A stretch of 64,000 nt of DNA, taken from contig NC_013080.1 of assembly GCF_000142805.1 (NCBI RefSeq), forward strand, positions 248,001 to 312,000, written 5' to 3'. The notes beneath the pieces are model-generated. The model saw nothing but the letters and a program-made list of their open reading frames with translations. It had not been told where the DNA came from and ran no database searches. A program made the translations under genes and the position numbers. Below are positions 27,812 to 37,954 of this stretch, piece after piece. This DNA is from Lachancea thermotolerans CBS 6340 (Eukaryota > Ascomycota > Saccharomycetes > Saccharomycetales > Saccharomycetaceae). The stretch's first letter is position 1. Every line of letters begins with the position of its first letter.

Positions 27812-29566
27812 ATGTCGCGTAGTTCCAGACTTAGAACAAGGACGGTCGGAGCTGAAAGGAGCAGGAGCTCAAAACGGGGAAAAAGCGAGGAAGAACTGGA
27901 TACATATGGTCTGGTAGAAGAGAATGGGGGACGTCCTTTTCAATTAATAGAGGGATTGCCATGTTCTATAGAGCTTCCGCAATATGCGTCGACCTTGACG
28001 CATCCTCTATCAGTGAAAGACTCTGCTGTCCTGTATAGCTCCATGCTCAGTTCGCGACGAACCTGGATCAGCTCTGAGATGTTTGACATGCTGTGGTCTA
28101 AACAGTACCTGAGCCCCAGCGAGAAAGAGCGGCTTGAGCAGGAAGGCATTGATCCCGAAAGTGTGGACGCCAGTGCTGCCAGAGAGAAAATGCACAAGCT
28201 CTGTGACTGCGCGATGGCTGGGGGACCACACGCCTTCTCCGTCAGGTTGTTCATTCTGAAGAACGATGAGATTGAAAAGAAATGGAACGACGCCATCGAA
28301 CAGAAGCGGAGAAACAAAGCAGACCGTAAAAACCGGGAGCTGGAGGAAAAGAAGAAGAAGCAAGAGGAGCGCAAGCAACAACAGTGGATAAAAAAGCAGG
28401 AGAAAGAGCACGGCACGAGCACCGCAGCAGACTCCAGCAGGAATTCTGGGTCGACAGATGGCGCCAAAAAACCCGTGAAGCGCAGATCACGTAAAGAGGA
28501 CACTACGCAACAGCGGTCACGCTCCCACACTCCTCGCCAAAGGAAATCCGTACCGCAATCAACTGAGGACCAGAAAATGATCACAAATCTGAACCTTATG
28601 GCACAGAAGAATCCTGAGCTGAACTCACTGATGATAGTAGTTGCCGGGGGAAGAGCGTCGACAGACCAGGTGGAAGAGTTCAAAAAATACATCGAAAAAG
28701 CACGTAAGATGCCTGTTCCGCCTGGTTGGAAGCCGACCGCTAATGCTTCCTCTTCAACTCCACAGAAGCTAAAGAGTGGAGGTAGCGATTCAAGCCTGGA
28801 TAGAGCAGATTCTGTGGCAGCGCCTGCGCGGGCCGCAAAGTCTTTAGGCGCATCACAAGTGAAGAGCGAGGAGACAGCGCAGCTTTCGAGTGAAACCAAC
28901 TCCGCTGGCGGCACGGCTGAGCCCAGAAAAAAGCGAAAGTATACCAAAAGGAAGAATGTCGACACTCCCGTTGAACCAGAGGACAAGTCCATGCAACTAA
29001 CTACGTTTCAACAAAAATACATGCATAATGCTGACATTGTTTTTGAGTACGTCGAAAATCCAAATAAAAGATTCAGTTTACCGAAAGACGCAATATTAGA
29101 GCCGCTTGAAGATGGGGAATCATACTTGATGTCTTGGATTCTCATACACAACAGAAAAGAGCTGGAGAAGTACAAGGAAAAGAGGAAAAAGACCTTAGAC
29201 AAAAAGGCCAAGCCTGAGAAGACTGCTGAAGTTTCAACTGAAGATTCAGCTAACAAAGAAGAGGAAGACGACTATGATATCTTCGAAGATCCCAAAGCAC
29301 CAGACCCCCTTTTTACGCCAATGACTGTCAAATTCTCGAATATTCATAAAAAGTTTCAGCCAATAATGACGAACAGCGTCAACCCAGCAGAGAAAGTACG
29401 AAAGCGCATGTCTAACATCATCGAGCGTGGAACGAGACTATCTGGGTATAACCTTTGGTTCCAACTTGATGCTTACGATGACAGCGGTTTTGCAGAGTCG
29501 CTACGGTGCGATTTAAAAGACTACGAGTCAGGATTTAGAAGCAAGAGACATAGAAAGCAACTTTGA
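27812..29566 (+). CDS. SWC3: SWR1 complex subunit Swc3
   Basis: 584 residues (yeast 625). Subunit of the SWR1 remodeller, which exchanges H2A for H2A.Z in chromatin. The N-terminal part carries GRPFQLIEGLPCSIELPQYA and TWISSEMFDMLWSKQY, the Swc3 signature; the middle is strongly charged with a Lys/Glu-rich helix (about 150-200) and several basic tracts (KKPVKRRSRK, KKRKYTKRK) that may be nuclear signals; the C-terminus contains NIIERGTRLSGYNLWFQLDA. Identification rests on these blocks and on the order SWC3-MDM10-SPO7, the same as in S. cerevisiae. Confidence 0.92.
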   Translation: MSRSSRLRTRTVGAERSRSSKRGKSEEELDTYGLVEENGGRPFQLIEGLPCSIELPQYASTLTHPLSVKDSAVLYSSMLSSRRTWISSEMFDMLWSKQYLSPSEKERLEQEGIDPESVDASAAREKMHKLCDCAMAGGPHAFSVRLFILKNDEIEKKWNDAIEQKRRNKADRKNRELEEKKKKQEERKQQQWIKKQEKEHGTSTAADSSRNSGSTDGAKKPVKRRSRKEDTTQQRSRSHTPRQRKSVPQSTEDQKMITNLNLMAQKNPELNSLMIVVAGGRASTDQVEEFKKYIEKARKMPVPPGWKPTANASSSTPQKLKSGGSDSSLDRADSVAAPARAAKSLGASQVKSEETAQLSSETNSAGGTAEPRKKRKYTKRKNVDTPVEPEDKSMQLTTFQQKYMHNADIVFEYVENPNKRFSLPKDAILEPLEDGESYLMSWILIHNRKELEKYKEKRKKTLDKKAKPEKTAEVSTEDSANKEEEDDYDIFEDPKAPDPLFTPMTVKFSNIHKKFQPIMTNSVNPAEKVRKRMSNIIERGTRLSGYNLWFQLDAYDDSGFAESLRCDLKDYESGFRSKRHRKQL

Positions 29567-29581
29567 GGAGCTGTTAATTGT

Positions 29582-30958
29582 TTACGTAGAATATTGTAAT
29601 TGTATGCCAAATTTCCCCGGTCTTATAAGAGCGGGCGTTTTGGATTCACCTGCTAAATTGGACGGGAGTTCGAGCGGAGCGCCTGTGAACTCTGCTCCCG
29701 CGCTGATGAGAAAACCTTTGTACTTTCCCTCCCATAGAACACGCAGATTTTTGTGGCGTAAACTTGTGCTTAGTTTCCAAACACTTGCAAAGTTAGCATC
29801 GATGAGCGAGTTCTCAAATCGTTGTATTGTAGATTTCTCTTTGGTTAATTTTTGAAGGGAAGATGCAAATGTTACGTTCAGGTCCTCTATCAATTTCTGG
29901 GAGCTGGTGGATCCAGCCATTAAATGGTAAAACATCGGACTATCTTCCTTAGGTCCCTGTTTCTTCTGAACCCGCTCTTTTGAAAATACTGAGGAGTTCG
30001 TATTAGGGGCGTCAAGCGGCTCAGTTCTACGCTGATCGAGCTGCTTTGTATGGCCACGCCTCCATAAGTCGCAACCGAAGGACAAGTTTGATTCAATAGA
30101 ATAAAGATTGAAATCATATTTGGAGCTGAAAGTCGCACCCGATGATGTTTTGACCGAATACGTTGAGGATACGTGACCGAAAAGTGGGTTCCAGGAGAGC
30201 GTCAAAGTTAACGGCTTCCCTGTATTCGCAGAATGTGTGCAGTATCTTAGCGTTGTAGAGCAAGCAGGCGTTGTATTCAGCACCCCGAACCACAGTTCTC
30301 CACCTACAGAAAGCGAGGAGTCGTTGTAAAGAGATGTGTTTAACTTTGATTGGCTACCGACAAAGTTATGCAAAATGCGATAGCCAAGAAGGCCTTCGTT
30401 AGTTGATGCTACCCATTCTTGGCAGTTTTGCCCTGAGTCCTTTTGCCAATAGAGTGTCAACACACTGGCATTCGCCAGGCTGCTAATGCACTTCGCAACA
30501 AATTGTGTTTGAGCGCTTGAGCGACTGACAACCATTGCTTCCAATGTGGAAGTCGGATAATACATACGGCCGTACCATAGGGACGATGGTCCAAACTCTT
30601 TTGCCCCATCAGAGCTACTTCTCAACGAGTGGCAGGGATAGAGTGGCCGTATTTGCCTATAGGTTTCCGAAGCTTCCTGCAGGAGAATGTCGCGAGAATT
30701 ACTCACATAGTTTTCCAGGCCTTGGCAGTTAGTGTAAAGGTATGCTAATGAGCCATTTATCACCTTGTTATTTGAGAGTTCAAATGTTGTAAAGGTGTTC
30801 GGAGTTGATTTGTTCGACACTTGAAACTTCACCCCAGAAGGAACCCTGAAGCTCAGTAAGTTCTCAGAAGTCGCTGTTACATTCTCATAACTGTTATCTC
30901 GATTCCATCCGGTGCACTGTTCGAAAGATCGCAGAACGTGCTCCATATAATCTATCAT
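29582..30958 (-). CDS. MDM10: Mitochondrial outer-membrane beta-barrel Mdm10
   Basis: 458 residues (yeast 493). Outer-membrane barrel that works in the ERMES ER-mitochondria tether and as a cofactor of the SAM complex. Conserved stretches include SNKSTPNTFTTFELSN, INGSLAYLYTNCQGLE, WYGRMYYPTSTLEAM, SLYNDSSLSVGGELWFG and TLRYCTHSANTGKPLTLTLS. No N-terminal presequence, as expected. The last strand WEGKYKGFLISAGAE...KFGIQLQYST resembles a beta-signal. Only 15 bp separate its 3' end from convergent SWC3. ATG at 30958. Confidence 0.95.
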   Translation of the reverse strand: MIDYMEHVLRSFEQCTGWNRDNSYENVTATSENLLSFRVPSGVKFQVSNKSTPNTFTTFELSNNKVINGSLAYLYTNCQGLENYVSNSRDILLQEASETYRQIRPLYPCHSLRSSSDGAKEFGPSSLWYGRMYYPTSTLEAMVVSRSSAQTQFVAKCISSLANASVLTLYWQKDSGQNCQEWVASTNEGLLGYRILHNFVGSQSKLNTSLYNDSSLSVGGELWFGVLNTTPACSTTLRYCTHSANTGKPLTLTLSWNPLFGHVSSTYSVKTSSGATFSSKYDFNLYSIESNLSFGCDLWRRGHTKQLDQRRTEPLDAPNTNSSVFSKERVQKKQGPKEDSPMFYHLMAGSTSSQKLIEDLNVTFASSLQKLTKEKSTIQRFENSLIDANFASVWKLSTSLRHKNLRVLWEGKYKGFLISAGAEFTGAPLELPSNLAGESKTPALIRPGKFGIQLQYST

Positions 30959-31102
30959 TAATTTAACTCGTGAGTCGCTGTGTAGGTAATCTAGAGTTTA
31001 TGTTCGTAATATTGTTAAGCGATCAACTCAACTTCAGCAGGGAAACATAGAAAAATCGTGGAAGAATATCTGGAAACTCAGACTGATAGACGCCGTGCTC
31101 TG

Positions 31103-32044
31103 ATGGATCACAGCTTGGAATTGAGTACAGACAAGATTGGTAAGCTGGATGAACCGCAAATCGAGCCAGGGAACGCCCTTGGTAACGCGTTCCCAGTAGT
31201 GAAGATCGAAGAATACCAAGACAACTCGGATGAAACCCCAATCAAGGTGCGTAGGCGTGGGGGGAAGGCGCAATCAAAACCTTCTTCTCCACAACCTGCC
31301 AGCCTCAATATTTCCCAAGGCGCTACCCGCCGCCGGCGTTCAAGCAGTCGAACATCTAGCAAAAATCTGAAGAGCACAACCGACATATCGCCGGCTTCGA
31401 TGATCTTCCGTAACCTGCTGATACTGGAAGATGACCTACGAAGACAGGCTCGAGAGCAGAAGATCCTGAAGTGGCAATTTACCCTTTTCTTATCAGCGTT
31501 GGTGGGCATCGCTGCGGCCGCATTTTATGAGCTGTACTTCTCGCAAGAATCTGTCAAGGGCATATACAAAGTGATGCTAGAGTTCGTGTTGATATTTATT
31601 CTTGTAACAGTCGTGCTGTTTCACCTAAGTGGAGAATATCGCCGCACCATAGTGATTCCGCGGAAATTCTTCACTTCTACAAACAAGGGAATCCGACAAT
31701 TCAACGTGAAGCTTGTAAAAGTTAAAAGCTCCATACCGGATCTTTGCATTGACCTGGTACGATGGGTGTGCCGAAAATCTGCGGTTGTAAACCTGCTGCT
31801 CTCACGTAAGTGCTTGCCAGCGCGGATAGCAGAAGACAGCTGGCTGCTCCGTTTCTGGACCTCTGTGGCTCTGAGATCACAGCCGCGTATCGGCGCCGTT
31901 GACGTTAAGCTTATTTTAAACCCAAGAGCATTCAGCGCCGAAATTCGAGAGGGCTGGGAAATATACAGAGACGAGTTCTGGGCCCGTGAAGGAGCTCGGA
32001 GACGGAAAAAGGTCAACGAAACCAGCCCACGCAAAGATGAGTAA
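31103..32044 (+). CDS. SPO7: Nem1-Spo7 phosphatase regulatory subunit Spo7
   Basis: 313 residues (yeast 259). Membrane partner of the phosphatase Nem1; together they dephosphorylate Pah1 at the nuclear/ER membrane and so control phosphatidate and nuclear shape. SPASMIFRNLLILEDDLRRQ and ILKWQFTLFLSALVG are almost identical to yeast. Two membrane segments lie at about 124-146 and 157-177, then RRTIVIPRKFFTSTNKGIRQ and NPRAFSAEIREGWEIYRDEF. The frame is open from a GTG at 31058, but no ATG occurs before 31103. The extra N-terminal 55 residues are hydrophilic and not alignable with yeast. Confidence 0.96.
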   Translation: MDHSLELSTDKIGKLDEPQIEPGNALGNAFPVVKIEEYQDNSDETPIKVRRRGGKAQSKPSSPQPASLNISQGATRRRRSSSRTSSKNLKSTTDISPASMIFRNLLILEDDLRRQAREQKILKWQFTLFLSALVGIAAAAFYELYFSQESVKGIYKVMLEFVLIFILVTVVLFHLSGEYRRTIVIPRKFFTSTNKGIRQFNVKLVKVKSSIPDLCIDLVRWVCRKSAVVNLLLSRKCLPARIAEDSWLLRFWTSVALRSQPRIGAVDVKLILNPRAFSAEIREGWEIYRDEFWAREGARRRKKVNETSPRKDE

Positions 32045-32410
32045 TACCTGGTTTCTGTTGCTCTGATCACGCCTGCTATACTATCATAGACAATCCTAAT
32101 CATTCCACTACGGCCTTCGACATAAAGAATACAAGGCTTTTGTCCTCTCCAATACAGAGAGCAAACACAACTTGCCATTACTTAGCCACATATATAAATT
32201 GAGAAGTTGCCGGAGGGGCGGCAGCAGGCTCGCTATTACTATAGTCCTTGTGCTTTCAGTGCCAAGATGTTAGACTCTCGACGATCTTGTTTTACGGTTA
32301 CCCGCAAGACAAGAATATGGCCTTACAACAAGAAGATAATGTTTAGAGCCCCTTTAGCGAAGCTTTTACCACTAAAACAAGAACGAGTCAGAGGCACATT
32401 TCGGCCCAAG
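32045..32410. other. Intergenic region SPO7-RTS1
   Basis: 366 bases holding the RTS1 promoter and leader. An open frame runs from about 32207 through the RTS1 first exon, but its start lacks an ATG. No regulatory element recognised. Confidence 0.45.
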
Positions 32411-34445
32411 ATGATGCGAGGATTCAAGCAAAAGGTTCGTAATATCAGTCCGCACTTGCTGGGAACAAATTGAATTTTTACTAACAGAGAGCCTTTTGAA
32501 GCTGATCAAAAAAACCACTGGATCGTCATCCTCTGGACAGAAGAAGAAAGACAAAGAGGAGGCGAAAAAGACCTCTTCAGGAACCAGTAGCCCCGGAAGC
32601 GCGAGCGGAACATCGAAGTCAGCTGCCGAGAAGAAGTCGGCCTCGAGCTCCAGCTCCTCCAAGCATACGAAGAGTAAAACGGCAACGAATAACGGATCTG
32701 AAAAAAAGAGCAACCCACCGCCGTCTTCGGCTCAAAATGATAGTCCTAATGCAGCGCCTACGAGCAAAAACAAACTTGAGGTTATGGGAAACATAAACCA
32801 ACCGTCACGGTCGTCCCAGCCCACTTTAATCGCTGCAGCAGCTCTGCCTCCTTCGCCCACTACTGCCACCGTGTCTCTGGCAGTACCAGGAACACAATCG
32901 TCCAAGGAACCTACCACTGCCAGTGGAATTGAGATTCCGAGATCATCGCATTCTTTTGAACGTTTGCCCAATGCTTCAAAGTTGAACCCTGAGGCGGACC
33001 TTGATCTGATAAAAACCCCGCAAAGACATTCTTCCTCGCGGTTTGAGCCCTCACGTTACACTCAGATTACAAAACTACCTCACTTTGATGACGTTTCACC
33101 AGAAGAACAAATTCCGTTATTTATTGCCAAAGTGGACCAGTGCAATACCATTTTTGACTTCGGTGACCCCAGTTTTGATATTCAGGGCAAAGAAATAAAA
33201 AGAGTCACCCTTCAAGAATTAATAGAGTTTGTTGTTACAAACCGGTTTGCATACACCGAAGAGATGTATGCTCATGTTGTGAACATGTTTAAAAACAACT
33301 TGTTCAGACCCATACCGCCCCCAGTGAACCCCATTGGAGACGTCTTCGACCCCGATGAGGACGAACCTGTTAACGAGCTTGCGTGGCCTCACATGCAGTG
33401 CATTTACGAGTTCTTTCTGAGGTTTGTCGAGAGCCCTGATTTCAACCATCAAATTGCCAAGCAGTATATTGACCAAGATTTCATTTTGAGATTGTTGGAA
33501 TTATTTGACAGTGAAGACATTAGAGAAAGGGACTGTTTGAAAACCACCTTGCACCGTATTTACGGCAAGTTCCTGAGCTTAAGAAGTTTTATTCGTCGCT
33601 CAATAAACAACATTTTCTTGCAATTTGTCTACGAGACCGAGAGATTCAACGGTATTGCGGAATTGCTTGAGATCTTGGGTTCTATCATCAACGGGTTCGC
33701 CTTGCCCTTGAAAGAAGAGCACAAAGTTTTCCTAGTTCGCGTATTGATGCCCTTGCACAAGGTCCGCTGCTTGTCGCTATACCACCCGCAGTTAGCATAC
33801 TGTATCGTGCAGTTTTTGGAGAAAGAGCCTCTCTTGACAGAGGAGGTGGTCATGGGCCTTCTTCGCTACTGGCCCAAAATCAACTCTACAAAGGAAATTA
33901 TGTTCTTGAACGAAATAGAAGATATTTTCGAGGTGATAGAACCACTAGAGTTCATAAAAGTTGAAGTGCCTTTGTTCGTCCAGGTGGCCAAGTGCATTTC
34001 TTCATCACATTTCCAGGTCTCTGAGAAGGTGCTCAGCTACTGGAACAACGAGTACTTTCTGAATCTCTGCATCGAGAACGCGGAGGTCATCTTGCCCATT
34101 ATATTCCCAGCGTTATACGAGCTAACGTCACAACTAGACCTGGAGTCCCAGAGTGATGAAAATGGGCACCCTACGTCAGATCCTTACGTTTTAGTCGAAC
34201 AAGCCATCAGTTCCGGCTCCTGGAACCGCGCTATCCACGCAATGGCCTTTAAGGCTCTCAAAATATTCTTGGAGACGAACCCGGTCCTTTATGACAACTG
34301 CAACTCGTTGTATTTGACAAGTGTCAAGGAGACGCAAAGGCGCAAAGTGGAACGCGAAGAAAATTGGCATAGGCTCGAAAGCTATGTTGAAAAGCTCAAG
34401 ATCAGTGGCACTGCAGGAGGTGACGAAAGTTCTCCTCAAGACTGA
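32411..34445 (+). CDS. RTS1: PP2A B' (B56) regulatory subunit Rts1 (spliced)
   Basis: B56-type regulatory subunit that directs PP2A to targets in cell-size control and centromere protection. Two exons: 32411-32434 and 32502-34445, giving 655 residues beginning [18 protein letters not shown]. cerevisiae Rts1 begins [17 protein letters not shown] as one exon, so the junction is fixed by homology. A Ser/Lys-rich disordered N-terminus is followed by [19 protein letters not shown] and [16 protein letters not shown], then the B56 HEAT-like domain ([17 protein letters not shown] through [12 protein letters not shown]). The A subunit partner TPD3 is also in this window. In S. cerevisiae RTS1 is on another chromosome; here it sits between SPO7 and FUN14. 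Confidence 0.96.
32435..32501 (+). other. Predicted spliceosomal intron in RTS1 (67 nt, GTTCGT donor)
   Basis: Perfect branch point TACTAAC at 32479-32485 and acceptor AAG ending at 32501, 17 nt beyond the branch A. The donor placed by homology is GTTCGT, which differs from the yeast consensus GTATGT at two positions. Unspliced reading stops after 20 codons. An alternative GTAATA donor 4 nt downstream with the CAG at 32485-32487 would also keep frame, but that acceptor is only 3 nt from the branch A and would add five residues at a conserved junction. Confidence 0.85.
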
Positions 34446-34955
34446 GTCTCCATCAAATTGCCACAAGAGCATATCTGTGAGCGCTCCGCTACCAAAGGAC
34501 AGACCCGGGCCCTAGACACCGCTGGAAGCCTTTCGGGCCCCGAGCTTCTCTAGGCGTAGTCTTTCGAAGACAATCATCCCGTAAAAATTGTCAAGAACGC
34601 GAAGGTCATCGAGAGAAAAGCTTCGCATCCAGTGCATACATCGTTGGCAATTTGTGAGAAACATCAACCTCTCGCATGTTCCAACACAGCGGATACTATC
34701 ACGAGACCCAACACAACTTTGGGAATACTCAAAGGGCACTAAGAAAGCATCCCAGACCTTCCAAGAACGCATTCCTTTCGATTGTTGAGTGCTGAATTCT
34801 AGCAATATCTCAGGTTTAGTTGAGTTTCCGTGTATAATGACGCCACATCATAGTTTGTTCCAATAGTTTAGGGGTTTCTCTTATGGAGTACTAGGTAGTA
34901 ATACAGACTACATATTCACCAGTGAAAGCAGTAAGGCCTCCCCACGTTTTAGATC
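34446..34955. other. Intergenic region RTS1-FUN14, possible small minus-strand ORF
   Basis: 510 bases. On the minus strand an ATG-started frame of 86 codons (34772 to 34512) begins MRSWKVWDAFLVPFEYS and ends LRLEKLGARKASSGV; its second half is charged and protein-like but matches nothing I know. It may be chance. Nothing else seen apart from an AT-rich patch near 34800-34920 that would serve as the FUN14 promoter. Confidence 0.35.
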
Positions 34956-35561
34956 ATGAGCTTTGCCAGACCATTCTTATTCCAAAAAACCGCGCTAGGT
35001 CAATTGCGAAAATTCCTGTCGCCTTTCAGTTTTGGCAAAAGCAGGCTTATGTCCTCAGGCGCAAGGGCCGCGAAGGCTCCTCTGTATTCGGGATTCGTTG
35101 GATACAAGACCGTTGGTTTTGCCGCAGGTACATCTTTGGCGATGCTTCTATCGACCATCTCGAGCAAAAACATTATTCGCAGTGACACCATACTGGATGT
35201 AAAACAGCGTAACGCAGGATTGCCAGAAGAAATTGGCTTACCAGGCCAGCGCGGGAAGAGTGCAGTGAGCAAGAAAGTGAATTACAGAGAACTTTGTTTA
35301 GGGTCTGTGTTGGGACTTATGATAGGTGTTGTTGTTGGCAAAATATCCTCAGTTTTGGTCTTTGTCACTGCATGTGGTCTTCTCAGCCTACAGTGGCTCA
35401 GTAACAGGGGCTTAGTTGACAAGAACGCGACTTGGGGTCTCTCAAAGTATATTGTGAAGACCGGCAGAGAATCGGTTGATTTGAACACTCTTATTTGGGA
35501 CAAGCCTAGTTTCAAGGTTCCATTCATTTTAACATTCGTACTTGCAGCACTTAACGTCTAG
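34956..35561 (+). CDS. FUN14: Mitochondrial outer-membrane FUN14-family protein
   Basis: 201 residues (yeast 198). Member of the FUN14/FUNDC family of small mitochondrial membrane proteins; the human relatives act in mitophagy and ER contacts, while the yeast role is less clear. The N-terminus is basic and presequence-like. Hydrophobic segments lie at about 48-67 (VGYKTVGFAAGTSLAMLLST) and as a hairpin at about 112-148 (LCLGSVLGLMIGVVVGKISS onward); the VNYRELCLGS and GLxxG-type pattern in the hairpin fits the family. In S. cerevisiae FUN14 follows SPO7 directly; here RTS1 is inserted between. Confidence 0.93.
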   Translation: MSFARPFLFQKTALGQLRKFLSPFSFGKSRLMSSGARAAKAPLYSGFVGYKTVGFAAGTSLAMLLSTISSKNIIRSDTILDVKQRNAGLPEEIGLPGQRGKSAVSKKVNYRELCLGSVLGLMIGVVVGKISSVLVFVTACGLLSLQWLSNRGLVDKNATWGLSKYIVKTGRESVDLNTLIWDKPSFKVPFILTFVLAALNV

Positions 35562-35761
35562 ATCAGCCTTCCTCTCGTAGGGGCTCATATTGAATAGTTG
35601 AAGTCCCTTTTGGCGATGACTACTGCTGTCCTGTGTTCGGCGAGTATCTGTTCACGTGGTGTGTTTTTCTGGCATATATGCTAAACCACTTCTTAATATT
35701 AATCATCTCCAATAGCACTACCATTAATCGAAAATACTACATTCCTATAAGCAAAGTTTAG

Positions 35762-36394
35762 ATGTCCAGAATACACCCGGATACATCGAACTATCCCTTT
35801 AGGTTCGAGCCGTTTCTTCGGCAGGAGTACTCCTTCTCTCTAGACCCTGACAGACCCGTATGCGAATTCTACAACCCTAGGGAAGGCCCGTCTTCGTGCC
35901 CAAACGGAAATTCATGTCCCAATAAGCATGTTCTGCCAATATTTCAGAACAAAATAGTCTGCAAGCATTGGCTGCGAGGATTGTGTAAGAAGAATGACCA
36001 GTGCGAGTACCTGCACGAGTATAACCTGCGGAAAATGCCGGAGTGCGTGTTCTTTTCGAAAAACGGCTACTGCACACAATCGCCGGAGTGCCAGTACCTA
36101 CATATCAATCCAAGCTCCAAAATCCAGGAGTGTGAAGACTACAGGATGGGATTCTGCCCCGCTGGTGCGCAATGTAAAAAGAGACACATCAAGAAAACGA
36201 TGTGTCCTCGCTACATCACTGGGTTTTGCCCGTTGGGAAGACTCGACTGCGAAATGGAACACCCTCCGTTTGTGATACCGAACGAGCTGAGCAAGCTGCG
36301 GATCAAGAACGATGATGAAATAAACACGAAGAAGCAGGATGAGGAAAAAGAACGGCGTTTAAACGCTATCATCAATGGCGAAATCATTGCGTAA
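35762..36394 (+). CDS. YTH1: mRNA 3'-end processing factor Yth1 (CPSF30)
   Basis: 210 residues (yeast 208). Zinc-finger subunit of the cleavage and polyadenylation factor; binds the polyadenylation signal region and Fip1. Five CCCH fingers follow one another from about residue 34 to 170: CEFYNP..., [58 protein letters not shown] and [20 protein letters not shown]. The N-terminus [20 protein letters not shown] is the family lead-in. In S. cerevisiae it adjoins ISR1 (YPR106W) and COG4 (YPR105C), both present downstream here. Confidence 0.97.
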   Translation: MSRIHPDTSNYPFRFEPFLRQEYSFSLDPDRPVCEFYNPREGPSSCPNGNSCPNKHVLPIFQNKIVCKHWLRGLCKKNDQCEYLHEYNLRKMPECVFFSKNGYCTQSPECQYLHINPSSKIQECEDYRMGFCPAGAQCKKRHIKKTMCPRYITGFCPLGRLDCEMEHPPFVIPNELSKLRIKNDDEINTKKQDEEKERRLNAIINGEIIA

Positions 36395-36532
36395 ACCAGC
36401 TGGGGTATTGTATAGGATGGCAAGCACTGCCGCTAAATACTGGAAACGATAATAATATTACAATAACTAATCATGTGTGAGAAACGCCTTTGTGATCGTG
36501 AGGGGTGGTCTGACCGTCCGTGCGAGCAGCCC

Positions 36533-37774
36533 TCATATATCTTGAAGGGATCTTAAGCAATGTTCGAGTGGCATTCTGTCTTGCAGAATCTGGGCGAGGA
36601 AGGCAAGCTCGTTCCTCCACTGTACCCACAGCTCTTCGCGCAAAACATTAAACTCAAGAGGACTGTTTTTCGATATAGCGCTCATGAGCCATTGGGTTTG
36701 TGGGAGGGAGGCGCCCCCGCCGGGCTCACCATGCGTCATAGCGGCCATGAGTTCGGCGTAAGGCTCTGCCTTAGTGATCGCAGCGAGGAGCGTGAGACCC
36801 ACGCTATACAGATCGGTCTCGAAACTGGAGTTCGCGCATTGAGACATCTGCTCCGGGGCGCAGTACTCGAGCGTAGTCTCGAGGGAAGGGGGGCGCGTAT
36901 CACCGGCGAACACCACTCGCGCAGACGAAAAGTCCGCCAGGTAGTAGCGGGGCATTGCGTCACTGTCAAAGTCCATCAGTATATTTTCCGTCTTGATGTC
37001 TCCATGCACAACGCTCCTGGACTTGAGGAGCTGCAGGCCGGACAGGAGGCTCTCCGCGAGGACGCGCCAGTGCGTGTTGTCAAACTCCGTGTTGTAGGTG
37101 TAAAAGTGCTTCAACGAGCAGTTCATGCGCTCCAGCACGATGGCCGGGACCGTTTCGTTGCTGCGCAGCTTTTTGTGGTGCGACTTGTTGACCAAGGTGA
37201 GGCCATAGAACGGTATGACGGGCGCGTACAGGGGCGCGCGGGTGCATTGAAGCCGCGACAGTATAGTGGCCTCTTTGTAGATGTGCGAGCTTTTGCGACT
37301 GGTTTGCGGCACCTTCAGGGCGAAAGCGGCCTGCCGGGAGGCGTTGCACAGGTCGTAAACGCACGCGTAGGTGCCGCGGCCTAGCGGCGTGGAGGACGTC
37401 TTCCACTCGGGGTCGTGGATGGGGTCAATGGGCGAGAGGAGCGCGCGCGCCTGCTGTATCGAGACGGCGGAGTGGCCCGACGTATGGAATGACAGATTGT
37501 TGACCAGGTCTGTGTTGTTGTTGATAGAGGAGCAGATCTCCGATACCGCTTCGCGCACGGGGTCTGCGTCGCAGGGGCGCACGGGACTGAGGGCGGGGAA
37601 GCCTGAGGAAGCCGTGGGGGTGACCGGGGACGGCAGCTGCTGCTGGAAGAGTTTTGTGTCTTGCTTGGCCTGCGCAGGCGGCGTGGAGAGCACGGCGCTA
37701 TCCAGGCCGCGGCGCTTGCGCAGGGCCAGCACAGCCGGGGAGCTGGGAGGGGTTTCGGTGTGGCCACAGTCCAT
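36533..37774 (-). CDS. ISR1: Protein kinase Isr1
   Basis: 413 residues (yeast 443). Kinase reported in yeast to inhibit Gfa1 and so UDP-GlcNAc synthesis. The kinase domain begins near residue 120 with LGRGTYACVYDL, the lysine in FALKVP; IPFYGLTLVNKSHHKKLRSN and VHGDIKTENIL (HGD in place of HRD) follow, then LADFSSAR (DFS in place of DFG), LETTLEYCAPEQM and FETDLYSVGLTLL, all features shared with yeast Isr1. The frame is open to 38041, but upstream residues are Arg/Pro-rich and overlap a promoter full of CACGTG sites, so I start at ATG 37774 (MDCGHTETPPSSP). Convergent with YTH1. Confidence 0.93.
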   Translation of the reverse strand: MDCGHTETPPSSPAVLALRKRRGLDSAVLSTPPAQAKQDTKLFQQQLPSPVTPTASSGFPALSPVRPCDADPVREAVSEICSSINNNTDLVNNLSFHTSGHSAVSIQQARALLSPIDPIHDPEWKTSSTPLGRGTYACVYDLCNASRQAAFALKVPQTSRKSSHIYKEATILSRLQCTRAPLYAPVIPFYGLTLVNKSHHKKLRSNETVPAIVLERMNCSLKHFYTYNTEFDNTHWRVLAESLLSGLQLLKSRSVVHGDIKTENILMDFDSDAMPRYYLADFSSARVVFAGDTRPPSLETTLEYCAPEQMSQCANSSFETDLYSVGLTLLAAITKAEPYAELMAAMTHGEPGGGASLPQTQWLMSAISKNSPLEFNVLREELWVQWRNELAFLAQILQDRMPLEHCLRSLQDI

Positions 37775-37954
37775 ACGCGTTGAGACGGGCAGAAGGGCTG
37801 TGTGTTGTTGTAGTGCGCTCGGGCTTGTTAGCGGTGCTCGAGAGGAAGGAAAGCAGGGAGAGATAGCGCCCCATCGCAGAAAATGACGTTGGAACGGCTC
37901 ACCACGCACGGCGCTCGAGCGCCAACGGCTAACGCGGGGGCGCATGAGGCGTGG

